Positions 1 through 8,790 of a stretch of 64,000 bases of DNA are shown here, in pieces. The stretch covers positions 43,609 through 107,608 of the forward strand of contig JAHLYW010000004.1 of NCBI GenBank assembly GCA_025128135.1. Direction: 5' to 3'. The position numbers were made by a program, and so were the translations under genes. Source of the DNA: Synechococcus sp. CS-1325 (GTDB lineage Bacteria; Cyanobacteriota; Cyanobacteriia; PCC-6307; Cyanobiaceae). The notes under the pieces were generated by a model. The model searched no databases, was not told the DNA's origin, and saw only the letters and a program-made list of their open reading frames with translations. Each line of letters opens with the position of its first letter. The first letter of the stretch is position 1.

Positions 1-1131
1 ACCGGTGCAGGTGGCTCAATTGGGACAGAACTCTGCAGACAGATTCTTCGACTGAAGCCCACCCGGCTAGTGCTGTTAGAGCGCAACGAATACTCCCTTT
101 ACAGCATAGAACAGGAACTGAAGCAGAATGCACTACAAGAAAAGGTATCCGTTCCTCCCGTGCGTGCTGTACTTGCTGACTCTCGAAAACAAGGTTACTT
201 GGAGAAGATCCTTCTTGAACAGGGTGTGAATGTGATGTTCCACGCTGCAGCGTATAAGCACGTACCGCTGGTGGAGGTCAATCTCTGCAACGGTGTCGAG
301 AACAACATTCACTCGACCCAGTCGGCTCTCCAAGCTGCTATCAACTGTCAACTGGATCGCTTCATTTTGATCTCCACAGACAAGGCAGTTCGACCCACCA
401 ACGCGATGGGTGCCAGTAAACGAGTCTGTGAACTCCTCGTCCAGGCAGCAGCTCAGGAAATCGCAGCTTCAGGGTCTGGAACAATCTGCACGATGGTTCG
501 TTTTGGGAATGTGCTCGGTTCTTCTGGTTCCGTAATTCCACTCTTCCGAAAGCAAATATCCCGCGGCGGCCCGATCACCGTTACCCATCCAGAAATGACC
601 CGATACTTCATGACCATCCAGGAGGCTGCCCAGCTGGTGCTTCAAGCAGCTGGGATGGCTAAGGGTGGAGAGGTATTTCTACTCGACATGGGTGAGCCGG
701 TTAAGATTCTCAATCTAGCCAGACAGATGGTCCAGCTTTCCGGATTATCTGTACACAATGAAAACGGAAGCCAAGGGGATATCGAAATTCATTTCACTGG
801 GCTGCGACCAGGCGAAAAACTATACGAGGAACTACTGATCAGCGCTGTTGATATCTGCACTGACAATCCACTGATCTACCAAGCCAGGGAGAACAGCCTG
901 AAACCAGAAGTACTTCGCAAATTTATGCTAGAGATGGATCAAGCCATTGATGAAATGAATCCCGAATGGGTCAAATCTCTGTTGCAGCAGATGGTTGATG
1001 GCTATCAGGATGCACCCACGAATGCATTCGGGCCGCCGGCCATGGCAACTGAAGATTTAGGACGAACAGAAATGAACACCTTGAATATCAGCAGACGACT
1101 CCGTTCTCCATTTGCACCTCCCAGCAACTGA
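1..1131 (+). CDS. CapD/FlaA1-like nucleoside-diphosphate-sugar 4,6-dehydratase (5' end outside window)
   Basis: Partial gene: the frame is open from base 1 and gives 376 residues. It begins in the Rossmann glycine motif GAGGSIG (codons 2-8), so the start and any N-terminal membrane region lie upstream. An NAD(P)-dependent short-chain dehydrogenase fold is shown by HAAAYKHVP near residue 80 and by STDKAVRPTN followed by AMGASKR near residue 125. The MxxxK spacing in place of YxxxK is typical of the FlaA1/CapD/PglF dehydratases that act on UDP-GlcNAc-type nucleotides. GNVLGSSGSVIP and HPEMTRYFMT are further family blocks. Known family role: early step in making modified sugars for capsule, O-antigen or protein glycans. 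The exact substrate cannot be read from the sequence. It lies in the lower-GC stretch with the export gene downstream. Confidence 0.88.
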   Translation, partial: TGAGGSIGTELCRQILRLKPTRLVLLERNEYSLYSIEQELKQNALQEKVSVPPVRAVLADSRKQGYLEKILLEQGVNVMFHAAAYKHVPLVEVNLCNGVENNIHSTQSALQAAINCQLDRFILISTDKAVRPTNAMGASKRVCELLVQAAAQEIAASGSGTICTMVRFGNVLGSSGSVIPLFRKQISRGGPITVTHPEMTRYFMTIQEAAQLVLQAAGMAKGGEVFLLDMGEPVKILNLARQMVQLSGLSVHNENGSQGDIEIHFTGLRPGEKLYEELLISAVDICTDNPLIYQARENSLKPEVLRKFMLEMDQAIDEMNPEWVKSLLQQMVDGYQDAPTNAFGPPAMATEDLGRTEMNTLNISRRLRSPFAPPSN

Positions 1132-2411
1132 GGGCAAAGCGATGATCACACCATCCTTCGATGCCAAGGCTATTCAGGCTCTTCCTCCACAGCACCCCGG
1201 CCGATTGTGACGCCCCTCCGAAAATACGAAACTGAGATCGCTGGCTCCACCAATATCAAGACGCAAAAACTCTCAAGCAAGCGTAGCGAATGGCAGCAAC
1301 ATCGCCAATTGACATCTGGCAGTTTGGAGAGGTTCGAGCTGTGGAGCACTCCCGATGAGCGAGCAGAGCATTCCAGGCTGCCAGGCAGAATCCACTGATT
1401 CAGACATTATCTGTCGGAGCAAAATCTCTAAACCAAACAGCTTGCCTGCTGGGCAGTACGCTGCCATTACCGAAGCCATCAAGCGATTGCGCCTCAAACG
1501 CTGGATGCCATTGATTGAGCGCTGTGAACAGGGCTGATCAGCGAGAACCACACAGCCAGTATCGAGATCATGCTCAAAAGATTCGACCGATGGAGCGTGC
1601 CATCAGAAAAAATGTCCATGGAAGGCTGGCAGGCCATACTTGACGACGCAAGTGCTAACTTTCGTCCGCGGAAGGAAGAGTATTGATCGTCGTCAAATGC
1701 GTGTAGAGCCATGGACCCCACAACTGAACCCTCTAGCAAATATTAGGATAGCGTGACTTTCATTGTCAATGTGGATCTGAACGGCATCTGAATCTCGCTG
1801 ACATCAGCTTGAGAATGCATTTACAACGCATGGTCCCTGCTTCAAGGAAGTCGGCTTCTGCAGGCTGAGTTGGCTCAAGAAATTTCCAAGGTAATCATTT
1901 ATGATTTGAATGAAGGCATCCCTGCCTGCAAAAGCGCCCATTCTCAGGCGACGGCAATCAGCACTAGGGATCATCCCGGCATAAAAACATCCTTCTCACA
2001 GTATTTAGTGCCACGACAAGATAATGCCATCGTCGACGAGTAAAAGTTCAGGTTGGAGGCACTGATTATGTTTATGCTGCCAAAACCTATCGGAGGGACA
2101 TGCTTACTGGCATGGGACTTTTCTGCAAACTCCTTTGGCTGCGTCTTGTCTCAACTCCGAAACCATGCTGACCAATTCAGCTGTGTTGAGCTTAACTAAT
2201 TCGATTGAAAAGTCATCGGCTGCCAGTGAGTGACGGAGCGGTTGAGAGCTATCCGGCTTTTTGTGCAGTGACGCGTATCTGATGGCTTTGGTGGCCTAAG
2301 GCCACAATGCCCCTAATCAATGCGAGCACCGAGTTGCTATTGGGTGGTGTAAGCTTGATAAAGCAATGGGACCATGTGACCATTTGCTAAAATTCTGATT
2401 TCCGGGACGGG
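1132..2411. other. About 1.3 kb without a convincing gene; probably decayed polysaccharide-locus DNA
   Basis: Only short frames are present. Examples are a 22-codon frame at 1142-1210 starting MITPSFDAKAIQALPP just after the dehydratase, a frame at 1355-1537, and a 38-codon frame at 1570-1686. None shows a recognisable domain or the third-position bias of the neighbouring genes. A perfect 6-bp inverted repeat with a TAA loop lies at 2291-2305. The base composition matches the flanking lower-GC genes. My reading is that one or more genes of the sugar locus were lost here, leaving fragments; this is inference. Confidence 0.5.
2388..2393 (+). promoter_or_regulatory. Candidate -10 element for the export gene
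   Basis: TAAAAT lies 18 bp upstream of the ATG at 2412, at the end of a long non-coding stretch. I see no well-spaced -35 box, which is common in cyanobacterial promoters. The transcript leader would be very short. Confidence 0.3.
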
Positions 2412-3551
2412 ATGGAACGGAGAGGACAAGGTATGTTTTTCCTGCTGTTGATGGCGGCAGTTCCTCTCTTCCCTGTGAGCGGAGTGAATGCTAGTGCGCC
2501 TTCTACAATTTCAAAAGATCACATTTTCCCTAAACAGGCTGATTCTTCCGCTGCTGTTCAGCAAGACGCGTACATTTTAGGTCCCGGCGACAGACTGCTA
2601 TTGCAGATGCTTGATCCAAACGCTCAAGTCTACGGAGGGACATTGGAGATACTGAATGATGGAACCGCTTCGTTAGCTCTGCTCGGCTCCGCCCAGCTCT
2701 CTGGTCTGACTATAAGTCAGGCGACTCAATGGCTCACCCAGCTATATGGTCGTTATCTGATTCGTCCAGATCTCAGCCTGTCATTGGCGCAGCCACGCGC
2801 AATGCAAGTTAGTGTACTGGGGGAAGTTCAAACCCCTGGTGTTTATAGCCTATCTCCGCGTGGCGACGGCTCTGCAGTTCAGGGTGTTGCTGGTGGAGGC
2901 ACATCTGGCCTTCCTACTGTCGTTTCTGCAATACAGAAAGCCGGTGGAATTACATTGAATTCAAATATCCGCTCAGTAACTCTACGACGCAAACTGCCAG
3001 GTCTATCGAACGATGTCAAGCAAGTTACATTGGATCTAGCGAAACTACTTCAGACAGGAAACTTAAGCCAAAATCCGTTTCTTTTTGATGGAGATTCCAT
3101 TACTGTTGCGCGTGCTCTGGATCCATTGCCAGAGGAGGTTATCGCCCTTGGATCAATCAATTTGTCTCCCCAGACAATCAGCGTTAACATCATCGGCGAA
3201 GTGAAAGCCCCTGGGATTATACAGCTAAAGGCCAATACCCCCTTGGTAGAAGCTATCTTGAAAGCTGGTGGCCCAACCGACTGGAGAGCGCAAAAAAGCA
3301 ATGTTGAGCTTGTTAGAATCAACCGGAATGGATCAGTGACCCGCCAAAAGTTTTCACTGAATTATCAGCAAGGGGTCTCGAATGCTTTCAATCCTCCTTT
3401 GCGAGATGGAGATTCTGTCGTGGTTCCACGCAGTTTTTACGGCAAAGCAGTTGATGTCTTGAATCAGGTGGTTGCTCCCTTAGGCCAAGCTTTTAACTTT
3501 TACACGGTTTATTGCTCACTTACCAACAACGATGGCACGAATCGTTGCTGA
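2412..3551 (+). CDS. Wza-like polysaccharide export protein with SLBB domains
   Basis: 379 residues. The N-terminus (two Arg, then FFLLLMAAVPLFPVSGVNA) reads as a signal peptide cleaved near residue 27. No lipobox cysteine is visible, unlike classical Wza. The polysaccharide-export domain starts at YILGPGDRLLLQ (about residue 54), and two SLBB-type segments follow: VSVLGEVQTPGVYSL near 137 and VNIIGEVKAPGIIQL near 258. Proteins of this family form the periplasmic or outer-membrane channel for capsule or EPS export. An alternative ATG at 2433 has a purine-rich stretch in front, but the upstream start gives a better charged n-region. No Wzc-type kinase is adjacent. Placement next to a sugar dehydratase supports an exopolysaccharide or O-antigen locus. 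Confidence 0.87.
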   Translation: MERRGQGMFFLLLMAAVPLFPVSGVNASAPSTISKDHIFPKQADSSAAVQQDAYILGPGDRLLLQMLDPNAQVYGGTLEILNDGTASLALLGSAQLSGLTISQATQWLTQLYGRYLIRPDLSLSLAQPRAMQVSVLGEVQTPGVYSLSPRGDGSAVQGVAGGGTSGLPTVVSAIQKAGGITLNSNIRSVTLRRKLPGLSNDVKQVTLDLAKLLQTGNLSQNPFLFDGDSITVARALDPLPEEVIALGSINLSPQTISVNIIGEVKAPGIIQLKANTPLVEAILKAGGPTDWRAQKSNVELVRINRNGSVTRQKFSLNYQQGVSNAFNPPLRDGDSVVVPRSFYGKAVDVLNQVVAPLGQAFNFYTVYCSLTNNDGTNRC

Positions 3552-3591
3552 ATTTTCCTCTCACTCTTCGTAATCACACGCGCGATTTCAA

Positions 3592-4575
3592 GTGAATCAT
3601 TCACTTAAGGCCATTCTCCAAGCCGTAGGCTTGGCATCCGTCATTCAACTTCTTTGGCTCCCTTCACTATTGCATGATTTCAACGACCAACGCGATCAGT
3701 CCAGGCGACTGGCTGAACTGGTCAAGAGGGGCCAGGCAACAAAAGCAGACCAGGAGATGCAACCCAATCAACCAATCGATTTGTTATTGGGCCGTGCAGA
3801 CAGCCTTAGCCAGCGGCATCAAAAGCCCGTTCTTCCACCAGACATCTCTCATTCCAGGGACGGTGGATCTGTCATCCTGAATTCCGATAAGTTCATCGGT
3901 CTGTCTCGCCAGGAAGCCAGGCAAAAAGATAGCCCCGTCGTACCTATTGGCTCGCTTCTTAATCGCGACTCCCTAGGTATTTTGAGGCCAATCATGCGAG
4001 ACCAATTTTCACCGGCTGAATTACTGGGTGGTCCCCTCACTCTGGCTTCCCTCGATGAAGCACCAATGCCAGTCTTAGCCCGATCTGAGCGACAACGCTG
4101 GCTGGCCAGTGGGGATCCGCTCGCGCCTCTCAATTCCGAATGGCGCGAGCCGATGCGTCGAGCGATCCGGCAACTGGCAGCCTCTGGCCAACCGAAGGCG
4201 GCTCTACCGGTGGTTCAGCATTCCAAGACGGTTTTTGTTCCCTCCACGCGGATTCGCAAGAGCGAGCAGGTGCCTGTGGCGATTCATGCTGATGGCACCG
4301 TGCAGGTATTAAGACGCCCTGCAGCAGCGGGAGCTCTTCGGGACATCGAAGACTGGTCCCAGCGACAGACCTTGCCGGAGCCAGGCAAAGTTGTGGCTAC
4401 CGTTATCCACCTTGACCCCCTCCCCGCGCAGATCCAGCGAAGTGCCGCTGCTTCAACTCCGACCGTTTTCCAGAACCGCAGCCAACAACAGACTTCCACG
4501 GATCCTGAGCAAGTCGTTAACCTTAATTCGACAGAACATCCTCCTACCAATGAGGCATCAAGTTCAAGTCAATGA
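3592..4575 (+). CDS. Hypothetical anchored or secreted protein of the polysaccharide locus
   Basis: 327 residues from a GTG 40 bp after the export gene, on the same strand, so probably co-transcribed. One hydrophobic segment near the N-terminus (AILQAVGLASVIQLLWLPSLL, about residues 7-27) could be a signal anchor. The rest is polar, with Pro, Gln and Ser rich parts and a low-complexity C-terminal 60 residues, and no catalytic motif I recognise. The context suggests a part in polysaccharide assembly or surface organisation, but that rests only on neighbourhood. Confidence 0.65.
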   Translation: MNHSLKAILQAVGLASVIQLLWLPSLLHDFNDQRDQSRRLAELVKRGQATKADQEMQPNQPIDLLLGRADSLSQRHQKPVLPPDISHSRDGGSVILNSDKFIGLSRQEARQKDSPVVPIGSLLNRDSLGILRPIMRDQFSPAELLGGPLTLASLDEAPMPVLARSERQRWLASGDPLAPLNSEWREPMRRAIRQLAASGQPKAALPVVQHSKTVFVPSTRIRKSEQVPVAIHADGTVQVLRRPAAAGALRDIEDWSQRQTLPEPGKVVATVIHLDPLPAQIQRSAAASTPTVFQNRSQQQTSTDPEQVVNLNSTEHPPTNEASSSSQ

Positions 4576-4899
4576 GCCATTCTCCCTGTAAGGAGATCAA
4601 ACAATCTTCAAGCAGATGGCTTGCCGAGTTCCGACGGTCCAAGTGGATTCGATGAATCACTTAAATCACATTCTCTGACACAGCAGATGCCGAGACGGAA
4701 TGTATCTTCCCTGCTAATACCCAAAGACCGGATCATTCAATCGATATTGGAATGTCTAGCCTTAGGCCTTGAAAGATCGTCAACTCATCAACCATATGTT
4801 TTAGCATTGTGAAATGAGGATACACTTTGGACCATTTTCTACGCCCCTCGCTCACTACACATCAAGCAGGCTTTCGGGTGAAAGACGCTTTTGCATCAA
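4576..4899. other. Non-coding stretch at the low-GC/high-GC boundary
   Basis: About 320 bp with no convincing gene. A TTG-initiated frame at 4621-4812 lacks any recognisable domain. Base composition switches sharply here, from the AT-richer sugar locus to the GC-rich core that starts with the gene ending at 4900. This looks like the edge of a genomic island. I see no integrase, tRNA or terminal repeat to mark it. Confidence 0.45.
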
Positions 4900-5499
4900 T
4901 CAACTTGCTTCCGCGTCACCGGCCAGCACTCCCCTGATCACCCTGGCGATCGCCTCGATCTGCACGCTGTCGTAGCCCCAGCGCTTCAGGAAGGCCACAT
5001 CTTCACCAGTGCCGTCGGTGGCCGCCAGCAGCACCGTCAGGCGCTGCTCCGCAGCAGCGGGCTCCAGCCAGGCCAGCAGTTCGGCGCAGCGACGCTGCAC
5101 CCGCTCGGAGCGGCCTTGCTGCTGCTCGTCGCCCTGGCGCCCATGCTGCACGGCCATCGCCGTGCTCATCGCCAGGTTGCGCGCGGTGAGATCCACCACC
5201 CCCTCGCCCGCGAGCCGCAGACTCTGGGCCAGGGGTTCGGGCAGCCGGTCCATCAGGGCTGAATCCCCGGCCAGGGCCACCACAAAGAAGCCCCTGGCCC
5301 CGTCGCGGCTGGCCACCAGCTCCCCCACCCGTTCGGCCAGCACCTCGTCGCTCAGTTCCCCTCCCTCCCACAGCCCGATCCACTGGGCCGTGATCTCCAT
5401 CGCCTGGGCGAAGCTGGGAGCGGCGGGCGGCACGGTGGTGGCAGACGGCACGGCTGCTGCAGACGGCACGGTGGCGGTATCGGGGCTCGGTGTGGACAT
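4900..5499 (-). CDS. Conserved-looking hypothetical protein divergent from era
   Basis: 199 residues. The ATG at 5499 (MSTPSPDT) is chosen because it sits 31 bp from the divergent era start; the frame stays open upstream but would then run across era. An Ala/Pro/Val-rich linker of about 30 residues precedes a mostly helical acidic body (SFAQAMEITAQWIGLWEGGE onward). The C-terminus, RWGYDSVQIEAIARVIRGVL, looks like a conserved helix. No signal peptide, membrane span or catalytic motif is visible. I do not recognise the family. Sharing a short divergent promoter region with era is the only functional hint. Confidence 0.7.
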   Translation of the reverse strand: MSTPSPDTATVPSAAAVPSATTVPPAAPSFAQAMEITAQWIGLWEGGELSDEVLAERVGELVASRDGARGFFVVALAGDSALMDRLPEPLAQSLRLAGEGVVDLTARNLAMSTAMAVQHGRQGDEQQQGRSERVQRRCAELLAWLEPAAAEQRLTVLLAATDGTGEDVAFLKRWGYDSVQIEAIARVIRGVLAGDAEAS

Positions 5500-5530
5500 C
5501 CCTGCTCGGCTAACTGGCACTGTTGAGACT

Positions 5531-6523
5531 ATGGAGAATCCAACGCCGCCGGAGTTCAGCCGGCCCATTCCGGCTGAATCAAGCCCGCCGGCTTCCATTC
5601 CGCTGCTGCCGACCCAGAGCGTTGCCGGTTTCCGCTCCGGCTTCGTCGCCCTGATCGGCCGGCCGAATGTGGGCAAGTCCACCCTGCTCAACCAGCTGGT
5701 GGGCGAAAAGGTGGCGATCACCTCGCCGGTGCCCCAGACCACCCGCAACCGGCTGCGGGCGATCCTCACCACCCCCTCCGCCCAGCTGGTGCTGCTCGAC
5801 ACCCCTGGCATCCACAAGCCCCACCACCTGCTCGGAGAGCGGCTGGTGCAGAGCGCCCGAGGTGCGATCGGCGAGGTGGATGTGGTGCTGCTGCTGATGG
5901 ATGGCAGCGAGCCGGCCGGCCGGGGCGATCGCTTCATCGTCGAGCTGCTGCAGCACTGCCGCGCCCCGGTGCTTGTGGCGCTCAACAAGCAGGATCTGAT
6001 CGAGCCAGCCGCCGCCGCCGTCCTTCAGGCCAGCTACCGGGAGCTGCTGCAGCTGGCCGCGCTCAACGCCCCCCTGCTCCCGTGCAGCGCCGTCAGCGGC
6101 GAGGGCTGCGCCGATCTGGTGGCGGCCCTGGCCGCCCAGCTCCCCCTGGGGCCCCACCTCTACCCCACCGACACGGTGAGCGATCAACCGGAGCAGCTGC
6201 TGCTCTCGGAACTGATCCGCGAGCAGGTGCTCAGCCACACCCGCGAGGAAATTCCCCATTCGGTGGCGGTTCAGATCGAGCGGATCGTCGAAGACGGCAA
6301 GCGCACCGCCGTGCTGGCCACGGTGCTGGTGGAGCGCTCCAGCCAGAAGGGGATCCTGATCGGCAAGGGGGGCCGCATGCTCAAGGAGATCGGCAGCGGA
6401 GCCCGACACCAGATGGAGAAGGTGTTTGACGGGCCGGTTTATCTGGAGCTGTTCGTGAAAGTGGTGCCGAACTGGCGGCGCAATGCGGCGCGACTGGCCG
6501 AGCTGGGCTACAGCGGCTCCTGA
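5531..6523 (+). CDS. era: GTPase Era
   Basis: 330 residues. Era binds the 3' end of 16S rRNA and helps 30S subunit assembly. All GTPase motifs are present: G1 GRPNVGKST (residues 43-51), TTRNR as switch I, G3 DTPGIH, G4 NKQD and G5 SAVSG. The C-terminal KH domain shows GKGGRMLKEIG. The ATG at 5531 gives an N-terminal extension of about 35 residues before the GTPase fold, a little longer than the usual 300-residue Era. The open frame extends further upstream but overlaps the divergent gene. A downstream lyase gene starts 46 bp after the stop. Confidence 0.96.
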   Translation: MENPTPPEFSRPIPAESSPPASIPLLPTQSVAGFRSGFVALIGRPNVGKSTLLNQLVGEKVAITSPVPQTTRNRLRAILTTPSAQLVLLDTPGIHKPHHLLGERLVQSARGAIGEVDVVLLLMDGSEPAGRGDRFIVELLQHCRAPVLVALNKQDLIEPAAAAVLQASYRELLQLAALNAPLLPCSAVSGEGCADLVAALAAQLPLGPHLYPTDTVSDQPEQLLLSELIREQVLSHTREEIPHSVAVQIERIVEDGKRTAVLATVLVERSSQKGILIGKGGRMLKEIGSGARHQMEKVFDGPVYLELFVKVVPNWRRNAARLAELGYSGS

Positions 6524-6569
6524 ACCCGGGGCTCCTGCAGGATGGAGCATCGCCCCCAGACGTCCCGCC

Positions 6570-7076
6570 GTGACCGGCCCCCAGCCAGACCCCTCCGCCG
6601 CCTTTCCACCGGGCAGCCTGCCGGCCTTCCTCGCCCTCTGCGCCGGTCAGTGGATGGCCCTGCGCAGCCAGTTCAGCCCCGAGCGCCTTCCTGGCGAGGA
6701 CGCCGATGACGCCGATGACGACGCCTGGCACAGCAGTGAGCGTGGCGAGCTGGTGGTGAGCGCCCTGATAGCAACCAGCAGCGGCAGCCTGGGGGGACTG
6801 GCCGTCACCTCGCCCCAGGGGGACACCAGCCGGATTGATTTTCAGGCCGATGGCAGCCTGCTGGCCTGGGAGGGCGCCGCCCCCCTCGGCCGCTGGCAGC
6901 TCTGGCCCGACGGCAGCCTGGAGCTGGTCACCGAGGCGGGCGGGCTGGAGCGACGGGAGCGGATCTGGTTCACCAAACCCAACCTGCGGCTGCGCAGCAG
7001 CGTCGTGCACAGCAGCGACGGTGCTGCCGCCCAGGCCAGCTTCTGCTCGGAGATTCGCCGGGTCAGCCCCCCATGA
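6570..7076 (+). CDS. CpcS/CpeS-family phycobiliprotein lyase
   Basis: 168 residues from a GTG at 6570. CpcS/CpeS lyases are lipocalin-like proteins that attach bilins to cysteine in phycobiliproteins. Recognition rests on the C-terminal pattern ERIWFTKPNLRLRSSVV followed by ASFCSEIRRV, which is the most conserved part of the family, and on the N-terminal FLALCAGQWMALRSQF. The usual order of strands and total length fit. The middle carries an acidic stretch (EDADDADDD). The gene overlaps trmD by 4 bp, so it is translationally coupled to tRNA and isoprenoid genes and not placed in a phycobilisome cluster. The exact bilin and target subunit are unknown. Confidence 0.8.
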   Translation: MTGPQPDPSAAFPPGSLPAFLALCAGQWMALRSQFSPERLPGEDADDADDDAWHSSERGELVVSALIATSSGSLGGLAVTSPQGDTSRIDFQADGSLLAWEGAAPLGRWQLWPDGSLELVTEAGGLERRERIWFTKPNLRLRSSVVHSSDGAAAQASFCSEIRRVSPP

Positions 7077-7780
7077 GCGGCCTGCGGCTCGATGTGGTGA
7101 GCCTGGTGCCTGAGGCCTTCGCCCTGCTCGCCGGTCTGGGGGTGATCGGCCGGGCCTTTGCGGCGGGCATCGCCGAGCTCCACACCCACAACCCGCGCGA
7201 TTTCACCACCGACCGCTACCGCAAGGTGGATGACGAGCCCTACGGCGGCGGAGCGGGGATGGTGCTCAAGCCGGAGCCGGTGTTCGCCGCCTTCGAATCG
7301 ATCCCGGTGCTGCCGCGGCGGCGGGTACTGCTGATGACCCCCCAGGGGCAGCCGCTGCGCCAGGCCGACCTGCGTCGCTGGGCCAGCGGCAGCGACCAGC
7401 TGGTGCTGCTCTGCGGCCACTACGAGGGGTTCGATGAGCGGATTCGATCCCTGGCCGATGAGGAGGTGTCGATCGGCGATTTCGTGCTCACCGGCGGCGA
7501 GCTGCCGGCGATGACGGTGATCAACGGCGTCGTGCGGCTGCTGAGCGGCACCCTCGGCACCGCCGCCTGCCTGGAGGAGGAAAGCCACACCGCCCTGCTG
7601 CTTGAGCACCCCCACTACACCCGCCCGGCCAGCTTCCGCGGCCTGGAGGTGCCGGCGGTGCTGCGCAGCGGTGACCACGGCGCCATCGCCCGCTGGCGCG
7701 CCGACCAGCAGCAACAGCGCACCCGCGAGCGTCGCCCCGATCTCCACGCCCGCTGGCAGGCGGACCAGCAGGCTCCCTGA
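7073..7780 (+). CDS. trmD: tRNA (guanine-N1)-methyltransferase TrmD
   Basis: 235 residues. TrmD methylates G37 next to the anticodon, using S-adenosylmethionine bound in a trefoil knot. Signature blocks are DDEPYGGGAGMVLKPEP near residue 57, LCGHYEGFDERI near 112, VSIGDFVLTGGELPAM near 131, and HPHYTRPASFRG near 178. The start ATG overlaps the lyase stop (ATGA). The last 20 residues are Gln and Arg rich. The next gene, ispF, begins 87 bp downstream on the same strand. Confidence 0.96.
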   Translation: MSGLRLDVVSLVPEAFALLAGLGVIGRAFAAGIAELHTHNPRDFTTDRYRKVDDEPYGGGAGMVLKPEPVFAAFESIPVLPRRRVLLMTPQGQPLRQADLRRWASGSDQLVLLCGHYEGFDERIRSLADEEVSIGDFVLTGGELPAMTVINGVVRLLSGTLGTAACLEEESHTALLLEHPHYTRPASFRGLEVPAVLRSGDHGAIARWRADQQQQRTRERRPDLHARWQADQQAP

Positions 7781-7867
7781 TCCAGGCGGGAGTGAGCAGC
7801 AGGGGAGTGAGCGGCAGGCGGCGGCAATGGGCTGGAAGACTGGAAGGAATCTTGAGGGATTGCCTGC

Positions 7868-8347
7868 GTGCAGCTGCGGATCGGCAACGGCTACGACATC
7901 CACAGGCTGGTGCCGGGGCGGCCGCTGATCCTGGGGGGCGTGCGGCTGGAGCACCCGCTGGGGCTGGATGGCCACAGCGATGCCGATGTGCTGGTGCATG
8001 CCCTGATCGATGCCCTGCTCGGCGCCCTCAGCCTTGGCGACATCGGTGGCCACTTTCCACCGGAGGATCCCCGCTGGAAGGATGCCGACAGCCTGGAACT
8101 GCTGGCCCAGGTGATCGCCCTGGTCCGGGAGCGCGGCTGGGAGGTGGTCAACGTCGATGCGGTGGTGGTGGCGGAACGGCCCAGGCTGAAGCCCCGGATC
8201 GAGGCGATGCGGGCCTCGATCGCGGCGCGACTCGGGGTGGAGCCCGATCAGGTGGGGGTGAAGGCCACCACCAACGAGGGCCTCGGTCCCACCGGCCGCG
8301 AAGAGGGGATCGCCTGCCATGCCGTCGCCCTGCTGCAGAAGCCATGA
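7868..8347 (+). CDS. ispF: 2-C-methyl-D-erythritol 2,4-cyclodiphosphate synthase IspF
   Basis: 159 residues from a GTG start. IspF catalyses the fifth step of the MEP pathway. It begins with GNGYDIHRL, whose Asp-x-His binds the active-site zinc, followed by [20 protein letters not shown] with the third metal histidine, then [10 protein letters not shown]. The C-terminal half has [16 protein letters not shown] and [20 protein letters not shown], both typical. The length matches the family. The stop overlaps the next start (ATGA). ispG, a later pathway step, lies about 27 kb away in the same window. Confidence 0.96.
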   Translation: MQLRIGNGYDIHRLVPGRPLILGGVRLEHPLGLDGHSDADVLVHALIDALLGALSLGDIGGHFPPEDPRWKDADSLELLAQVIALVRERGWEVVNVDAVVVAERPRLKPRIEAMRASIAARLGVEPDQVGVKATTNEGLGPTGREEGIACHAVALLQKP

Positions 8348-8790
8348 ACCGGCCCGTTCTGATCGGCCTGACGGTCCTGCTGCTGGCCTTCGGGCTGGCC
8401 CTGTCCCTGCTCAGGCCGGCAGCGGGGGCAGCCCTGGCAACCAGGGACCTGGCGATCGGTGAAAGCGGCGTGGTGGAGGTGCTGCGGCTGCGGGTGCCCG
8501 CTGCCGAGCGCACCTGCTGGCGCCAGGCCGAAGCCCACAGCTGGGAGCCCTGGTTGCTGGAGCAGGCCGGCTACCGGGGCAGGGAGCTGCTCTGGGACGC
8601 CAGGCTTGAGGAGGGGATGCTGCTGATCGGCTGGGCCCGCCAGAGCGACTGGGACGCGATCGCACCCGAGCAGATCGAGGCGGTGCAGGCCCGCTTCGAA
8701 GCGGAAGCACGGCGCTGCCTGGGGCGGGCCGAGGCTTCAGCCAATCCCTTCCCCCTGCTCTCCAGCGGCGCCCTGCTGCCGGAGCGATGA
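8344..8790 (+). CDS. TIGR03792-like cyanobacterial protein with N-terminal membrane anchor
   Basis: 148 residues. Residues 1-30 are a hydrophobic anchor or signal peptide ([18 protein letters not shown]). The body, [19 protein letters not shown] through [19 protein letters not shown], matches my memory of a small cyanobacterial family (TIGR03792) with a ferredoxin-like, antibiotic-monooxygenase-type fold. No catalytic function is established for that family. It is coupled by 4-bp overlaps to ispF upstream and larB downstream, so it is part of the same transcription unit. Confidence 0.72.
   Translation: MNRPVLIGLTVLLLAFGLALSLLRPAAGAALATRDLAIGESGVVEVLRLRVPAAERTCWRQAEAHSWEPWLLEQAGYRGRELLWDARLEEGMLLIGWARQSDWDAIAPEQIEAVQARFEAEARRCLGRAEASANPFPLLSSGALLPER

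Noticed and set aside
1355-1739. Small frames in the gap before the export gene
   Set aside because: Overlapping, short, without domains; treated as decayed DNA.
4621-4812. 63-codon TTG-initiated frame
   Set aside because: No ribosome-binding site, domain or coding bias.
5500-5988. Upstream extension of the minus-strand gene that starts at 5499
   Set aside because: It would overlap era completely; the ATG at 5499 gives a sensible divergent arrangement.
5579-6550. 323-codon minus-strand frame opposite era
   Set aside because: Era on the plus strand has every GTPase motif; the antisense product has none.
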